Of a stretch of 64,000 nt of DNA, positions 8,378-16,691 are shown in pieces. The position numbers and the translations under genes were made by a program. Source of the stretch: Iocasia fonsfrigidae. Lineage in GTDB: Bacteria; Bacillota; Halanaerobiia; Halanaerobiales; DTU029. Position 1 is the first letter of the stretch. Each line of letters begins with the position of its first letter. The DNA is taken from NCBI RefSeq assembly GCF_017751145.1, contig NZ_CP046640.1, positions 248,001-312,000 of the forward strand. Reading direction: 5' to 3'. The notes beneath the pieces are model-generated. The model was not told where the DNA came from. It saw nothing but the letters and a program-made list of their open reading frames with translations, and did not search any database.

Positions 8378-8902
8378 TTGCTTAATAGTCTAAAAAATAT
8401 TACAGTAACTATCAGTGATTCAATTAATAAAGTAGCAAAAATAACAGCGGTTATATTTCTAGCTGTATTAGTAAGCATAGTCTTATTACAGATAGTTTTT
8501 CGCTATATCTTAAATTTAGGCCTTCCCTGGGTTGATGAACTTTCACGTTTTTTAAATATCTGGATAGGATTTTTAGGTGCCAGTATTGGGTTTAAATATG
8601 GTGAGCATGTTGGTGTTGCGTTTTTTGTTGAGAAGTTACCCGAAAAAAAATTAAGGATATTTAACTTTGTAACCAAGCTAATATCATTAGCCCTATTTAT
8701 TTTTGTTATCTACTATAGTTTTGGATTTATTGTAGATTCAAGATCATTAACACCTGCTATGAATCTATCGTATAAATGGCCTAAATCCAGTTTATTTATA
8801 GGTTTTAGTATTATAGGTATTCACTTGGTAAGTTTTATTCTAACAGATATAGTTGACTTTATGAATGGTAATTTTTCTATAGCTAAGTCTAATAACTCAT
8901 AA
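8378..8902 (+). CDS. TRAP transporter small permease DctQ (copy 2)
   Basis: This is identical in sequence to the protein at 853-1377: a four-helix small subunit of a TRAP transporter with a TTG start behind AGGAGGGG. In this copy it stands in the complete operon uxuA-dctP-dctQ-dctM-larA-like-uxuB, so it is likely to be the functional context of the transporter. The ligand is probably a sugar acid, judged by neighbours only. Confidence 0.95.
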   Translation: MLNSLKNITVTISDSINKVAKITAVIFLAVLVSIVLLQIVFRYILNLGLPWVDELSRFLNIWIGFLGASIGFKYGEHVGVAFFVEKLPEKKLRIFNFVTKLISLALFIFVIYYSFGFIVDSRSLTPAMNLSYKWPKSSLFIGFSIIGIHLVSFILTDIVDFMNGNFSIAKSNNS

Positions 8903-8976
8903 TTAATTGTTTTAATATACTTATCTTAAAATTTAGAAATCAGCCAATAATATTGAATTAAGAGGGAGGATTAAGA

Positions 8977-10263
8977 ATGATATATTTGTTGCTTATTGCC
9001 TTTTTTGTATTATTAATTTCTAATATCCCAATTGCTTTTACTCTATTATTTTCTTCTTCTATATTTTTGCATGAATGGGGAATGATTTCTCCAGGTATCC
9101 TACCGAATAAAGTATTTAATGGCATCAATTCTTTTCCATATCTGGCCGTACCATTTTTTATCCTGGCAGGTCAATTAATGAATAAGACAGGAATTACAAC
9201 TAGACTGGTTAAATTTGCAGATATTGTTATAGGGAAAATACATGGTGGTCTGGCCCAGGCCAATATATTATCCAGTATAATATTTGCAGGTTTAACTGGC
9301 TCAGGGGTTGCTGATACATCAGCAGTTGGATCTATACTAATTCCAGCAATGACCGAGCAAGGCTTTGATAAAGATTATAGTGCAGCAGTTACTGCCGCTT
9401 CTTCAGTAATCGGTCCAATTATCCCTCCTAGTGTATTAATGGTTATTTATGCTAATATCGTAGGGATATCTGTTGGGGATTTATTTGTGGCCGGTTTTAT
9501 TCCTGGTGTATTAATAGGCTTAGGATTAATGATTTTAGCATATTACTTTGCCAAAAGAGATAACCATCCCAGAAGAACTGAAGCAGTATCGACTAAAGAG
9601 GTTTTACTTACCACCAAAGATGCCTTATTAGCCATATTAATGCCTGTGATTATAATAGGTGGTATAGTAGGTGGGATATTTACTCCAACTGAAGCCGCCG
9701 CTGTAGCAGTAGCCTATGCATTATTTGTAGGATTTTTCATTTTTCGTTCCTTAAAGTTAAGTGACCTACCTTCAGCCTTATTAGAGAGTGTAAAAACTAC
9801 AGGGACTATATTAATCATTATAGCCTGTGCGGCAATTTTTGGATGGGCATTAACAATATTACGAGTGCCTTCACTTTTAGCAGCAGCCATTACAGGAGTT
9901 ACGCAAAATCCTTTAATTGTATTATTATTTATAAATATATTATTATTATTTGTAGGGATGATTATGGAGATTGGGGCAGCAGTAATAATCTTAGCTCCTA
10001 TTTTAGCTCCTTTAGTAGCCCAATTGGGAATTGATCCCTTACATTTTGCAATTATTATGGTAGTAAATCTAAATATTGGACTGGCTACACCGCCATTAGG
10101 GGTATGTTTATTTGTAGCGGCGCCAATTGCTAAAACTACATTAGAAAGGGTTTCTAGAGCTATCTTACCATTCTTAGCTGTTGAAATAGCTGTCTTGTTT
10201 TTATTGACTTATTGGCCTAAATTAGTATTGTTTCTACCAAATTTATTAGGGTATGGTAGGTAA
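8977..10263 (+). CDS. TRAP transporter large permease DctM (copy 2)
   Basis: This is the large channel-forming subunit, 428 residues with about 12 helices, identical to the copy at 1452-2738. The one nucleotide difference I see, at 10122, is silent. It is followed after 35 bp by the LarA-like gene, which suggests that the transported acid is handled by the epimerase and the oxidoreductase downstream. Confidence 0.96.
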   Translation: MIYLLLIAFFVLLISNIPIAFTLLFSSSIFLHEWGMISPGILPNKVFNGINSFPYLAVPFFILAGQLMNKTGITTRLVKFADIVIGKIHGGLAQANILSSIIFAGLTGSGVADTSAVGSILIPAMTEQGFDKDYSAAVTAASSVIGPIIPPSVLMVIYANIVGISVGDLFVAGFIPGVLIGLGLMILAYYFAKRDNHPRRTEAVSTKEVLLTTKDALLAILMPVIIIGGIVGGIFTPTEAAAVAVAYALFVGFFIFRSLKLSDLPSALLESVKTTGTILIIIACAAIFGWALTILRVPSLLAAAITGVTQNPLIVLLFINILLLFVGMIMEIGAAVIILAPILAPLVAQLGIDPLHFAIIMVVNLNIGLATPPLGVCLFVAAPIAKTTLERVSRAILPFLAVEIAVLFLLTYWPKLVLFLPNLLGYGR

Positions 10264-10298
10264 TTTTAAAAGATTATTTATAGGAAAGGAGAATTATC

Positions 10299-11588
10299 TT
10301 GGAGAATTTAATAAAAAAAGTTCCAGAAAGCAGTCAATTTAGCTATGAAGAACAAAAATCTTATATTAAACAGCTAGTAGATCAGATTCCTGAAGATGCT
10401 AAACGGATATTAATTCTCCCCCCAGACATTACAAGGAAACATTCAGGTGCAGGTGTTTTAACAAGTATATTTTATGACTTTTTGCGGCAGATGGATATAG
10501 AGATAGATATAATGCCAGCATTAGGTACACATGACCCAATGGAAAACAGGAAATTAAAGGAAATGTTTGGCACTGGAATCCCTATGGAGGCCTTTAAAAC
10601 TCATGATTGGCGCAATGATACTATTAAAATAGGTGAAATTCCTGCTGAATATGTTAGTGAAGTAACAGAAGATAAGGTGAAACAGTCGATTCCCGTTAAA
10701 GTAAATGAATGCTTGATCAAGGGTGGCTATGATCTAATTATTTCTATTGGTCAGGTAGTACCTCATGAAGTAGTAGGTATGGCAAATTACAGTAAGAATG
10801 TTCTTGTTGGTGTTGGAGGATTTGAAATAATAAGTGTATCACATTTTGTAGGGGCAGTTGCTGGAGTAGAAAATGTCATGGGACGCGATCATTCTCCAGC
10901 TAGAAAATTATATGATTATGCTCAGGAACATTTTTTAAAAGACATGCCGTTATTATATATTTTGACAGTAAATTCTACCGACATTGATGAAGAATCAGAA
11001 CTGACCCGTATGTTGGGTATTTTTACTGGTTACGATAGATCGGTATTTGAAAGAGCAGTTGAATTTAGTAAAAAAGTAAATATTATAAAAGTAGAAAAAT
11101 CTTTAAATAAGGTTGTTGTATATCTTGATCCAGAAGAATTTAAGACTACCTGGATAGGATGTAAGGCTGTATACCGGACTCGTATGGCTATTGCTGATGG
11201 AGGTGAGTTAATAATAATTGCTCCAGGGCTACATAAATTTGGAGAAGATATAAATAATGATAGATTAATAAGGAAGTATGGTTATGTTGGAACTGAAAAG
11301 GTACTTGACCTGGTAAAGGAAAATTCAGATTTACAAGAAAATTTATCAGCAGCAGCCCATCTTATTCAGGGGTCTTCTGAGGGAAGATTTAAGATAAACT
11401 TTGCTTGTCAACATTTAAGAAAACAGGATATAGAAGGTGTTAACTTTAATTACTTGCCATTAGACAGGGCTCTTGAAAAATATAATATAAATGAACTTGA
11501 TAGTGGTTTAAATAATGTTGATGGTGAAGAGATATTTTATATAAATAACCCTGCAACTGGATTATGGGTTGCCAAAGATAAATTTTAA
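10299..11588 (+). CDS. LarA-family nickel-pincer racemase/epimerase, possibly gluconate 2-epimerase
   Basis: LarA-family enzymes use the nickel-pincer nucleotide (NPN) cofactor to invert the 2-hydroxyl of hydroxyacids. The family residues are in place: DITR 43-46, GTH with His78, His102, PHE with His156, Lys166 in NYSKNVLVG (the NPN-linked lysine in lactate racemase) and His182. The 429 residues equal the usual length. The start is TTG 10299 behind AAAGGAGAA. Some members of this superfamily are known to interconvert D-gluconate and D-mannonate; next to uxuA and uxuB that is the most economical activity, feeding gluconate into the UxuA step. The cofactor genes larB, larC and larE are not in the window. 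Lactate racemase is less likely here. Family sure, substrate inferred. Confidence 0.8.
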   Translation: MENLIKKVPESSQFSYEEQKSYIKQLVDQIPEDAKRILILPPDITRKHSGAGVLTSIFYDFLRQMDIEIDIMPALGTHDPMENRKLKEMFGTGIPMEAFKTHDWRNDTIKIGEIPAEYVSEVTEDKVKQSIPVKVNECLIKGGYDLIISIGQVVPHEVVGMANYSKNVLVGVGGFEIISVSHFVGAVAGVENVMGRDHSPARKLYDYAQEHFLKDMPLLYILTVNSTDIDEESELTRMLGIFTGYDRSVFERAVEFSKKVNIIKVEKSLNKVVVYLDPEEFKTTWIGCKAVYRTRMAIADGGELIIIAPGLHKFGEDINNDRLIRKYGYVGTEKVLDLVKENSDLQENLSAAAHLIQGSSEGRFKINFACQHLRKQDIEGVNFNYLPLDRALEKYNINELDSGLNNVDGEEIFYINNPATGLWVAKDKF

Positions 11589-11618
11589 TATGTTAATATT
11601 TAATGGGAGGTAATATTT

Positions 11619-12443
11619 GTGGATTTTGCTAAAATTAATGATTTGAATGATAAGGTGGCAGTTATTACTGGTGGAGCTGGAGTTTTATGTTCAGAAATGT
11701 CTAGATATCTTGGTAGGAGTGGAGCCAAAGTAGTTGTACTTGATATAGCCGAAGAGGCACTGGAGGCAATAAGTAAAGACCTGGATGAGTTAGGTGTCGA
11801 ACATTTAACAATTAAGACAGATGTCCTGGATAAAGGGAGTATTCAAAATGCGGCAAATAAAGTTTTGTCAGAATATGGCAGAATAGACATCTTGATTAAT
11901 GGTGCTGGTGGTAATAAAGCTGAGGTGACTACCGGCCCTGATAAGTCGTTTTTTGACCTGCCGGAAGATGCTGTAAAATGGGTTTTTGACCTTAATTTCA
12001 TGGGAACATTTTTGTGTTGTCAGGTTTTTGGAAAGATATTTGCAGATCAAGATGAGGGGATTATAATAAATGTTTCTTCAATGAATGCCTTTACACCTTT
12101 AACAAAAATTCCTGCTTATTCAGGGGCTAAGGCAGCAGTAAGTAATTTTACTCAATGGCTAGCTGTTCATATGTCTCAGAACTATTCAACAGATATTAGG
12201 GTTAATGCTATTGCTCCTGGTTTTCTCTTAACAGAACAGAATAGGTTTTTGCTGGTGGATGAAAAGAACGATGGTTTAACAGACAGGGGTCAGACTATTA
12301 TAGATCATACCCCTATGGGTAAATTTGGTGATCCGGAAGACCTAATTACAACCGTACTCTGGCTTCTTTCCCCTGGTTCTGAATTTGTTCATGGTGCAGT
12401 AATTCCGATTGATGGTGGTTTTTCTGCATATAGTGGTGTATAA
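11619..12443 (+). CDS. uxuB: SDR-type D-mannonate oxidoreductase (fructuronate reductase)
   Basis: This short-chain dehydrogenase is of the Bacillus YjmF type, which converts D-fructuronate to D-mannonate with NAD(P)H. The Rossmann motif is ITGGAGVLCSEM near residue 17, the catalytic Ser is in INVSSMNAF, and the YxxxK pair is in PAYSGAKAA near residue 166. The C-terminal PMGKFGDPEDL and GAVIPIDGGFSAYSG are characteristic of this subfamily. The 274-residue length fits. The start is GTG 11619 behind GGGAGG. It is the last intact gene of the uxu operon. With the LarA-like enzyme, two routes converge on mannonate. Confidence 0.85.
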   Translation: MDFAKINDLNDKVAVITGGAGVLCSEMSRYLGRSGAKVVVLDIAEEALEAISKDLDELGVEHLTIKTDVLDKGSIQNAANKVLSEYGRIDILINGAGGNKAEVTTGPDKSFFDLPEDAVKWVFDLNFMGTFLCCQVFGKIFADQDEGIIINVSSMNAFTPLTKIPAYSGAKAAVSNFTQWLAVHMSQNYSTDIRVNAIAPGFLLTEQNRFLLVDEKNDGLTDRGQTIIDHTPMGKFGDPEDLITTVLWLLSPGSEFVHGAVIPIDGGFSAYSGV

Positions 12444-12446
12444 GTT

Positions 12447-12533
12447 TTGAAATGTTTTATTAAGTTGGTGGATAATCTAAGTAATGGAAGACATATGTAC
12501 TGGTTCTTTAGGTGTTAATCCTGATAATTATAG
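12447..12533 (+). pseudogene. Frameshifted relic of a second uxuA gene
   Basis: Directly after uxuB, one frame reads FIKLVDNLSNG and, after a two-base deletion, the next reads [11 protein letters not shown]. These align in order with UxuA residues in the intact gene at 6750-6820 ([11 protein letters not shown], then [11 protein letters not shown]). Many third positions differ from the intact copy, so this is an old or independent paralogue rather than part of the recent duplication. Nothing before or after it aligns, so only about 30 codons survive. Confidence 0.8.
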
Positions 12534-12568
12534 AAATAAGTTATTGAGAAAAAGTTATATTTAAACTA

Positions 12569-12620
12569 GGGAACTCAATCTCCTTATTAGAGGGGATAAA
12601 GGGTTCCTTTGTTTTTAGAG
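12569..12620 (+). terminator. Probable terminator after the uxu operon
   Basis: The outer stem GGAAC (12570-12574) pairs with GTTCC (12603-12607). An inner stem at 12578-12583 with 12592-12597 includes one G-U pair. TTTGTTTTT follows. The shape is imperfect, but the position, after the last gene and the relic, fits a rho-independent stop. The rest of the gap to 12781 is AT-rich with no gene. Confidence 0.45.
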
Positions 12621-12781
12621 AACGATACTAAATTTTTTAAAATGTCAAAGTAAAAATAAAAAAATTTTAAAAAAGAAGGAATTTTTGGTTTAATATAGAA
12701 AGTATAATATTAAGATAATTATAAAACAAAGTTCCACAATGAGGAAAATAATAATTGGAATAAGCTTAGGGGGAAATAGTT

Positions 12782-13555
12782 TTGTCTAAAAATGTTCAGT
12801 CTATCTCAAGGGCAATAAATATATTAGAGAAGTTAATATATTCAGATAAGGGATTAGGGGTAACCGAGATAAGTAATAGTCTTGCTTTAAAAAAAAGCAC
12901 AACACATAGGATTTTATCTACACTTGTAAATCATGGTTATGTAGCCCAGGATGAAAACAGTAAATATAAGGTTGGGTTAAAATTTTTTGAAGTAGGTAGT
13001 GTTGCAATTAATAAATTAGACTTAAGGAATGATGTTAGACCCTTTTTAAAGAAAATTAGGGATAAAACAAATGAAACTGTACACTTAGGTTTATTAGATA
13101 ATAATCATGTATTATATATTGATAAAGTTGAGAGTTTAAAAACGGTAAGGATGTTTTCAGAAATTGGCCGAAAAATAGAGCCTCATTGTACTAGTCTAGG
13201 GAAAGTACTTTTAGCTTACTCTCCTGATAAAGTAGTAGATGATATAATTGATAATGGATTAATAAAGTATACAGATAATACCATTACTGAGCCAGATAAA
13301 TTGAAAGAACATTTAAAAGAAGTAAGGATTAATGGCTATGCTATTGATGATGAAGAACAACTAATGGGTGTTCGCTGTATTGCTGGTCCAATTTTTAATT
13401 ATGAAGGAGAAGTTATTGCTTCCTTTAGTATTACAGGACCACTTATTAGAATGAGTAAAGAGAAGATTAAAGAACTTTCAGAATTAATTAAACAGTATAG
13501 TATAATTATTTCAAGATCTTTTGGATATATAAAAAACAATGATGAAAGTGTTTAA
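12782..13555 (+). CDS. IclR-family regulator (KdgR-like), first paralogue
   Basis: This is a probable repressor or activator of the adjacent KDG-related genes. The N-terminal winged helix spans about residues 5-65 (LGVTEISNSLALKKSTTHRILSTL), and the effector-binding GAF-like domain follows with ETVHLGLL, HCTSLGKVLLAY and GYAIDDEEQ. KdgR-type IclR proteins in Firmicutes respond to 2-keto-3-deoxygluconate, which suits kduD nearby. The start is TTG 12782 behind AGGGGGA. The protein is 257 residues and is closely similar along its whole length to the regulator at 18578. Confidence 0.9.
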   Translation: MSKNVQSISRAINILEKLIYSDKGLGVTEISNSLALKKSTTHRILSTLVNHGYVAQDENSKYKVGLKFFEVGSVAINKLDLRNDVRPFLKKIRDKTNETVHLGLLDNNHVLYIDKVESLKTVRMFSEIGRKIEPHCTSLGKVLLAYSPDKVVDDIIDNGLIKYTDNTITEPDKLKEHLKEVRINGYAIDDEEQLMGVRCIAGPIFNYEGEVIASFSITGPLIRMSKEKIKELSELIKQYSIIISRSFGYIKNNDESV

Positions 13556-13680
13556 TTTTTTACCAATTTAGTGGAATGCTATCCCATAATGCGGAATTTA
13601 CAAGTTGTTTAATATGTCTAATATATTAAATAAAATATATTAAGATTTTGTTAAGGGGGTGAAATTAATAGGATTGTCAA

Positions 13681-13702
13681 ATTTAATAGTTTACTATTAA
13701 AT
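13681..13702. promoter_or_regulatory. Short palindrome upstream of the second TRAP operon
   Basis: A perfect 9-bp inverted repeat, ATTTAATAG-N4-CTATTAAAT, lies 28 bp before the dctP start. It could be an IclR operator or a 5' mRNA hairpin. No matching copy was found at the other IclR gene, so the role is only a suggestion. Confidence 0.4.
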
Positions 13703-13729
13703 CACGAAATAATAAGAGGGGGAAATAAG

Positions 13730-14710
13730 ATGAAAAACTTAACACTTTGTAGTTTGTTGGTTATTGTATTGGTAGTTGGAATAGCAAGTATAGGTTTTGC
13801 TGCACCGCAATATAAATGGTCACTAGCTTCTGTGTTACCCGAAGCACATCCAGTACATAAAGCATTGGTATATTTTGCTGATAAAGTTTATGAACATACA
13901 GATGGACAGGTGAAAGTTACTGTTTATCCTGCTGGTCAGTTGGGCCAGGAAAAAGATTTTATTGAGGGATTACAGTTAGGAACAATCGATATTGCTAAAG
14001 TATCATCTGCTCCTTTAGGGCAGTTCTCCAAGACCTTACAAGTAGTTAGTCTGCCATTTATTTTCCGCGATATCGAACATCAGCATGCTGTTTTGAGGGG
14101 ATCAATCGGGGAAAAATTAATGAGTGATTTGTATGACAATGGGTTTAAGGGATTAACCTTTTTAGATTCAGGTTTTAGGAGTGTGACTAATAGTGTTCGT
14201 CCTATCAGAAAACCTGCTGATCTTGAAGGGCTTAAGATAAGAGTTATGAAGAGTAAACCTCTTATTGATACTATCAATGCATTTGGAGCAACTGCTGTAC
14301 CTATGGGACAGTCAGAGGTTTATGTAGCACTACAACAGAATGTGATAGATGGTTGGGAAAACAGTGAACCTACAGTGATTGCCTTTAATATGCAGGAGGT
14401 TGCAAAATACTATTCATATACACGTCATGTTGCCATCCCAGATATACTCATTATGAGAAAAGATCTTTTTGCTTCAGTGCCTAAAGATATTCAGAAGGGT
14501 ATTATGGACGCAGCTAGAGAAACTGCTCCTTATCAAACAAAGGTATGGAATGAATTTGTTAATGAGGCTATAAAACAGCTAAAGAATAAAGGCATGGTAT
14601 TTAATGAAGTGGATAATATTGAGGACTTTCAAGAAGTAGTACAAGCAATTTATGATAAATATGGTCAAGAGATTGGCAAGGATCTTATTGATTCAATAGT
14701 AAATTACTAG
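13730..14710 (+). CDS. TRAP transporter substrate-binding protein DctP (second system)
   Basis: This is the receptor of a second TRAP system, not a copy of the first. A signal peptide covers about residues 1-24 (ending SIGFAAPQY). The core contains HPVHKALVYFADKV, VYPAGQLGQEKDF, LEGLKIRVMKS with the ligand-binding Arg, and GQSEVYVALQQNVIDGWEN, all typical of DctP proteins. The 326-residue length is normal. The start is ATG 13730 behind AGAGGGGGAA. The genes downstream (dctQ, dctM, kduD, a zinc dehydrogenase) point to an unsaturated or keto-deoxy uronate product as ligand, by context only. Confidence 0.95.
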   Translation: MKNLTLCSLLVIVLVVGIASIGFAAPQYKWSLASVLPEAHPVHKALVYFADKVYEHTDGQVKVTVYPAGQLGQEKDFIEGLQLGTIDIAKVSSAPLGQFSKTLQVVSLPFIFRDIEHQHAVLRGSIGEKLMSDLYDNGFKGLTFLDSGFRSVTNSVRPIRKPADLEGLKIRVMKSKPLIDTINAFGATAVPMGQSEVYVALQQNVIDGWENSEPTVIAFNMQEVAKYYSYTRHVAIPDILIMRKDLFASVPKDIQKGIMDAARETAPYQTKVWNEFVNEAIKQLKNKGMVFNEVDNIEDFQEVVQAIYDKYGQEIGKDLIDSIVNY

Positions 14711-14726
14711 TAGGCAATTGAATTTA

Positions 14727-14761
14727 ATCAGGTTGTGGTCTGATTTTGACCACAACCTGAT
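14727..14761 (+). promoter_or_regulatory. Intra-operon hairpin between dctP and dctQ (second system)
   Basis: A 14-bp perfect stem (14727-14740 with 14748-14761) has a 7-base loop. No long T-run follows. It has no sequence similarity to the hairpin of the first TRAP system but occupies the same position, which suggests a shared function in setting the receptor-to-permease ratio. Confidence 0.75.
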
Positions 14762-14781
14762 ATTCAAAGGAGAAGATTAGT

Positions 14782-15273
14782 ATGAATAAGTTAATTAATA
14801 TTTTAAATGGCTTAGAAAAAGTAATTACTATTATCACGGGGATTATGATTTTATTATTAACATTATTGATTAGCTGGCAGGTTTTTTCAAGATATGTTCT
14901 CAATACGGGACAGTTCTGGGCTGAAGAATTAGCAGTGATTTCAATGATGTGGATTGGGTTTTTAGGTGCTGCTGGTGCTCTATGGACTGATTCCCACATA
15001 GGGTTAAATCTTTTTGTTCAAAGATTTCCAGAATCTTTACAGTTATGTTTGTGTGTTTTGAGAAATATAATATTAACTGCATTTTCACTAATATTATTTT
15101 ATAATGGGATTATTTTAGTGAAAAGGACGATGGGTGGCACATTATCAGCCTTAGGTTTTTCAATCGGGTATTCTTACCTGATTGTTCCTGTATCGGGATT
15201 ATTACTAGTTTTATTTGCAATAATAAAATCAGCAAAAGAAATATTTGACTATTTTGGTTTAGGGGTGAATTAA
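14782..15273 (+). CDS. TRAP transporter small permease DctQ (second system)
   Basis: A four-helix small membrane subunit, 163 residues. It has the characteristic SRYVLNTGQFWAEELAVISM segment (about residues 36-55, quoted here as a motif) and the following FLGAAGALWTDSHIGLNL. The start is ATG 14782 behind AAAGGAGAAG. Its stop codon is directly followed by the dctM ATG, so the two subunits are translationally adjacent. Confidence 0.94.
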   Translation: MNKLINILNGLEKVITIITGIMILLLTLLISWQVFSRYVLNTGQFWAEELAVISMMWIGFLGAAGALWTDSHIGLNLFVQRFPESLQLCLCVLRNIILTAFSLILFYNGIILVKRTMGGTLSALGFSIGYSYLIVPVSGLLLVLFAIIKSAKEIFDYFGLGVN

Positions 15274-16554
15274 ATGTCTCCAGTTTTAGTACTTCTTGTA
15301 TCATTCATATTCTTATTAATAATAGGTGTTCCAATAGCATTTTGTTTAGGGATCTCAGCATTATTAACTGCTTTTAATATGGGATTAACACCTTTAGTAA
15401 TAGCCCAGAGAATTGCAACTGGGATACAACCCTTTCCTTTAATTGCGATACCATTATTTGTCCTGGCTGGGGCAATAATGTCTAAGGGTGGAGTTGCCAA
15501 AAGGATTGTAGATTTTGCTTATGTAATAGTAGGACCGTTTCGTGGAGGCTTAGCAATGGTGAATTGTATTCAATCAATGTTATTTGGTGGAGTTTCAGGA
15601 TCAGCTATTGCTGATATTTCTTCGACAGGTCCAATTATGATTCCGATGATGGTAAAAAAAGGATATGACAGAGAGTTTTCTACTTCGATAACAGTTGCAT
15701 CTGCTACACAAGGGATTATCATCCCACCTAGCCATAATATGATAATATTTGCCATGAGTGCTGGTGGTGTATCAATTGCAAAATTATTCTTGGCAGGTTA
15801 TATTCCAGGCATAATGGTTGGATTATCACTTATGATAGCTAGTTATATAATTGCTGTCAAGAGAGGCTATCCACGAGAAAAAAGACCACCATTAGGAGAA
15901 TCACTTTTAATAATAAAAGATGGGATACTGAGTATGCTTGCGGCAATTATTATCGTAGGAGGTATTGCCTTTGGGATTTTTACTGCTACCGAAGCATCTG
16001 CCATTGCAGTGCTTTACGCAGCTTTTTTAGGGATTGTAGTTTATAGAGAAATGTCAATCAGAGATCTATGGCCAATTATATTAGATAGTGTTAAGACTAT
16101 ATCTACAGTGTTGTTTTTGATAGGGTCTGCCTCAGCCTTTGGTTGGATTATGACTTACTTGCATGTTCCGGCAATAGTAACCAATTTGTTTTTGGGTTTA
16201 ACCGATAACAGGGTTATTTTATTATTGCTAATAAATATTCTGTTAGTCTGTCTTGGAATGGTGATGGATGTTGCCCCATTAATTGTCATTGTAACACCAG
16301 TTCTATTGCCAGTTGTTCAATCACTTGGTCTGAGTGCAACAACATTTGCAATAGTACTATTATTAAACCTGGGTATAGGTCTTACAACTCCACCAGTTGG
16401 TACAGGACTATTTGTCGGTTGTTCTGTAGGTAAAACGACAATGGAAAAAATAGCTAAATCAACTATTGTTTTATGGCCAGCTATGATTATTGTACTATTA
16501 TTAATCACATTTGTTCCTTGGTTTACTACATTTTTACCTAGTTTAATAAAGTAA
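15274..16554 (+). CDS. TRAP transporter large permease DctM (second system)
   Basis: The large channel subunit, 426 residues with about 12 helices. Family segments include IPLFVLAGAIMSKGGVAKR near residue 60, GGVSGSAIADISSTGPIMIP near 110 and FTATEASAIAVLYAAF near 238. It begins on the base after the dctQ stop. It is clearly homologous to, but distinct from, the duplicated DctM of the first system. The 137-bp gap to kduD may carry a weak internal signal, but I see no clear terminator. Confidence 0.95.
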   Translation: MSPVLVLLVSFIFLLIIGVPIAFCLGISALLTAFNMGLTPLVIAQRIATGIQPFPLIAIPLFVLAGAIMSKGGVAKRIVDFAYVIVGPFRGGLAMVNCIQSMLFGGVSGSAIADISSTGPIMIPMMVKKGYDREFSTSITVASATQGIIIPPSHNMIIFAMSAGGVSIAKLFLAGYIPGIMVGLSLMIASYIIAVKRGYPREKRPPLGESLLIIKDGILSMLAAIIIVGGIAFGIFTATEASAIAVLYAAFLGIVVYREMSIRDLWPIILDSVKTISTVLFLIGSASAFGWIMTYLHVPAIVTNLFLGLTDNRVILLLLINILLVCLGMVMDVAPLIVIVTPVLLPVVQSLGLSATTFAIVLLLNLGIGLTTPPVGTGLFVGCSVGKTTMEKIAKSTIVLWPAMIIVLLLITFVPWFTTFLPSLIK

Positions 16555-16691
16555 TAATATTGGGAAAGTTTACTTAGTTAGTTTTTGTTTTCAATTGTTC
16601 CTTCTAAAAGTAAATTATATTTTATAAAAAAATATAAAAAAGAAGGGATTAATTACAATATAAAACATACAAAAAAATAGGAGGCCAAAAT

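Larger units (their letters stand above)
7526..10269. repeat. Direct repeat, copy 2 (TRAP dctPQM genes)
   Basis: This is the second copy of the segment at 1-2744, in the same orientation. It starts inside dctP only because the first copy is cut by the window edge; the true left boundary cannot be seen. The right end is at 10269, six bases past the dctM stop. If the event was a simple tandem duplication, the unit would be 2745-10269. Confidence 0.97.
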
